The notes beneath the pieces were generated by a model, which did not search any database, was not told where the DNA came from, and saw only the letters and a list, made by a program, of their open reading frames with translations. From DATBGZ01 sp036557785 (GTDB lineage: Bacteria; Actinomycetota; Actinomycetes; Mycobacteriales; Micromonosporaceae): DNA of 64,000 nt. Both the position numbers and the translations under genes were made by a program. Within the stretch, counting starts at the first letter, position 1. Each line of letters opens with the position of its first letter. The stretch lies in assembly GCA_036557785.1 (NCBI GenBank), contig DATBGZ010000026.1:1-64000 (forward strand). The letters run 5' to 3'. Below, in pieces: positions 63,910-64,000 of the stretch.

Positions 63910-64000
63910 GAGCCACCGAGCGCGACGTAGCGGGCGTGCACGTCCTGAGTGGACACATCGCCCGTTCTCGATCTGCGAGACCCGCCACACGCTGACGCCA
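63888..64000 (-). pseudogene. frameshifted C-terminal end of an XRE-family regulator (runs off the window)
   Basis: Reading leftward from the window edge, the frame gives SVWRVSQIENG, the classic XRE helix-turn-helix end. The next frame then continues DVSTQDVHARYVALGG, which is the normal continuation in this family. The join needs removal of one G from a GGG run (near 63962). It then stops at TAG 63890-63888, overlapping the end of the ATPase gene. Either a true pseudogene or a base-call error; the rest lies outside the window. Confidence 0.5.

Overview
The window comes from a high-GC actinobacterium. GTG starts are frequent, and many genes begin at or next to a TANNNT -10 hexamer with no Shine-Dalgarno sequence. 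Gene order resembles the Mycobacterium tuberculosis blocks Rv3602c-Rv3610c (panC to ftsH), Rv3624c-Rv3628 (hpt, tilS, zinc peptidase, dacB, ppa) and Rv3671c-Rv3683 (marP, Nudix, thioredoxin, nth, crp, metallo-beta-lactamase, ridA, ArsA pair, whiB4, ponA2, phosphoesterase). A Micromonosporaceae-like host is the best guess; this is inference from gene content, since no rRNA is present.

Layout. 0-9.5 kb (mostly minus strand): a PLP dehydratase, a septum-formation-type lipoprotein, panC with its DUF2520 partner, membrane proteins, and folate genes (DUF3180, fused folB-folK, folP). 9.8-17.9 kb (plus): a tightly packed operon resembling the core of a Gram-positive type IV secretion/conjugation apparatus (VirB2-, VirB3-, VirB4-, VirB6- and VirB8-like proteins plus an SLT/M23 wall hydrolase), with no relaxase, coupling protein or integrase in view. 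17.8-27.4 kb: accessory genes, including two NTF2-like membrane proteins, a GGDEF protein, a miniature internally deleted copy of the VirB6-like gene, a mycosin with a PPE-like helical protein, and two unknown soluble proteins. This 9.5-27.5 kb segment separates folP from folE, which are adjacent in the mycobacterial order. 27.5-36.5 kb: folE, ftsH, hpt, tilS, a zinc peptidase, a D-Ala-D-Ala carboxypeptidase with a very long cytosolic coiled-coil arm, and inorganic pyrophosphatase.

36.5-42 kb: divergent type VII secretion core genes eccD and eccC. 42.1-61.3 kb: the Rv3671c-Rv3683-like block. It contains a serine/threonine kinase and a 1233-residue adenylate cyclase/AAA/TPR protein between crp and the metallo-beta-lactamase gene, which places a probable cAMP source beside a cAMP receptor-like gene. 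61.4-64 kb: tRNA-Pro(CGG), then a small accessory segment with a secreted protein, an archaeal-type ATPase preceded by a perfect 20-bp palindrome, and the frameshifted tail of an XRE regulator at the window edge.

The most interesting features are the orphan T4SS-like operon and its mini-VirB6 paralogue, the split type VII machinery, the cyclase/Crp neighbourhood, the self-operator ATPase, and a 68-bp nested palindrome inside the 5' end of a thioredoxin gene.
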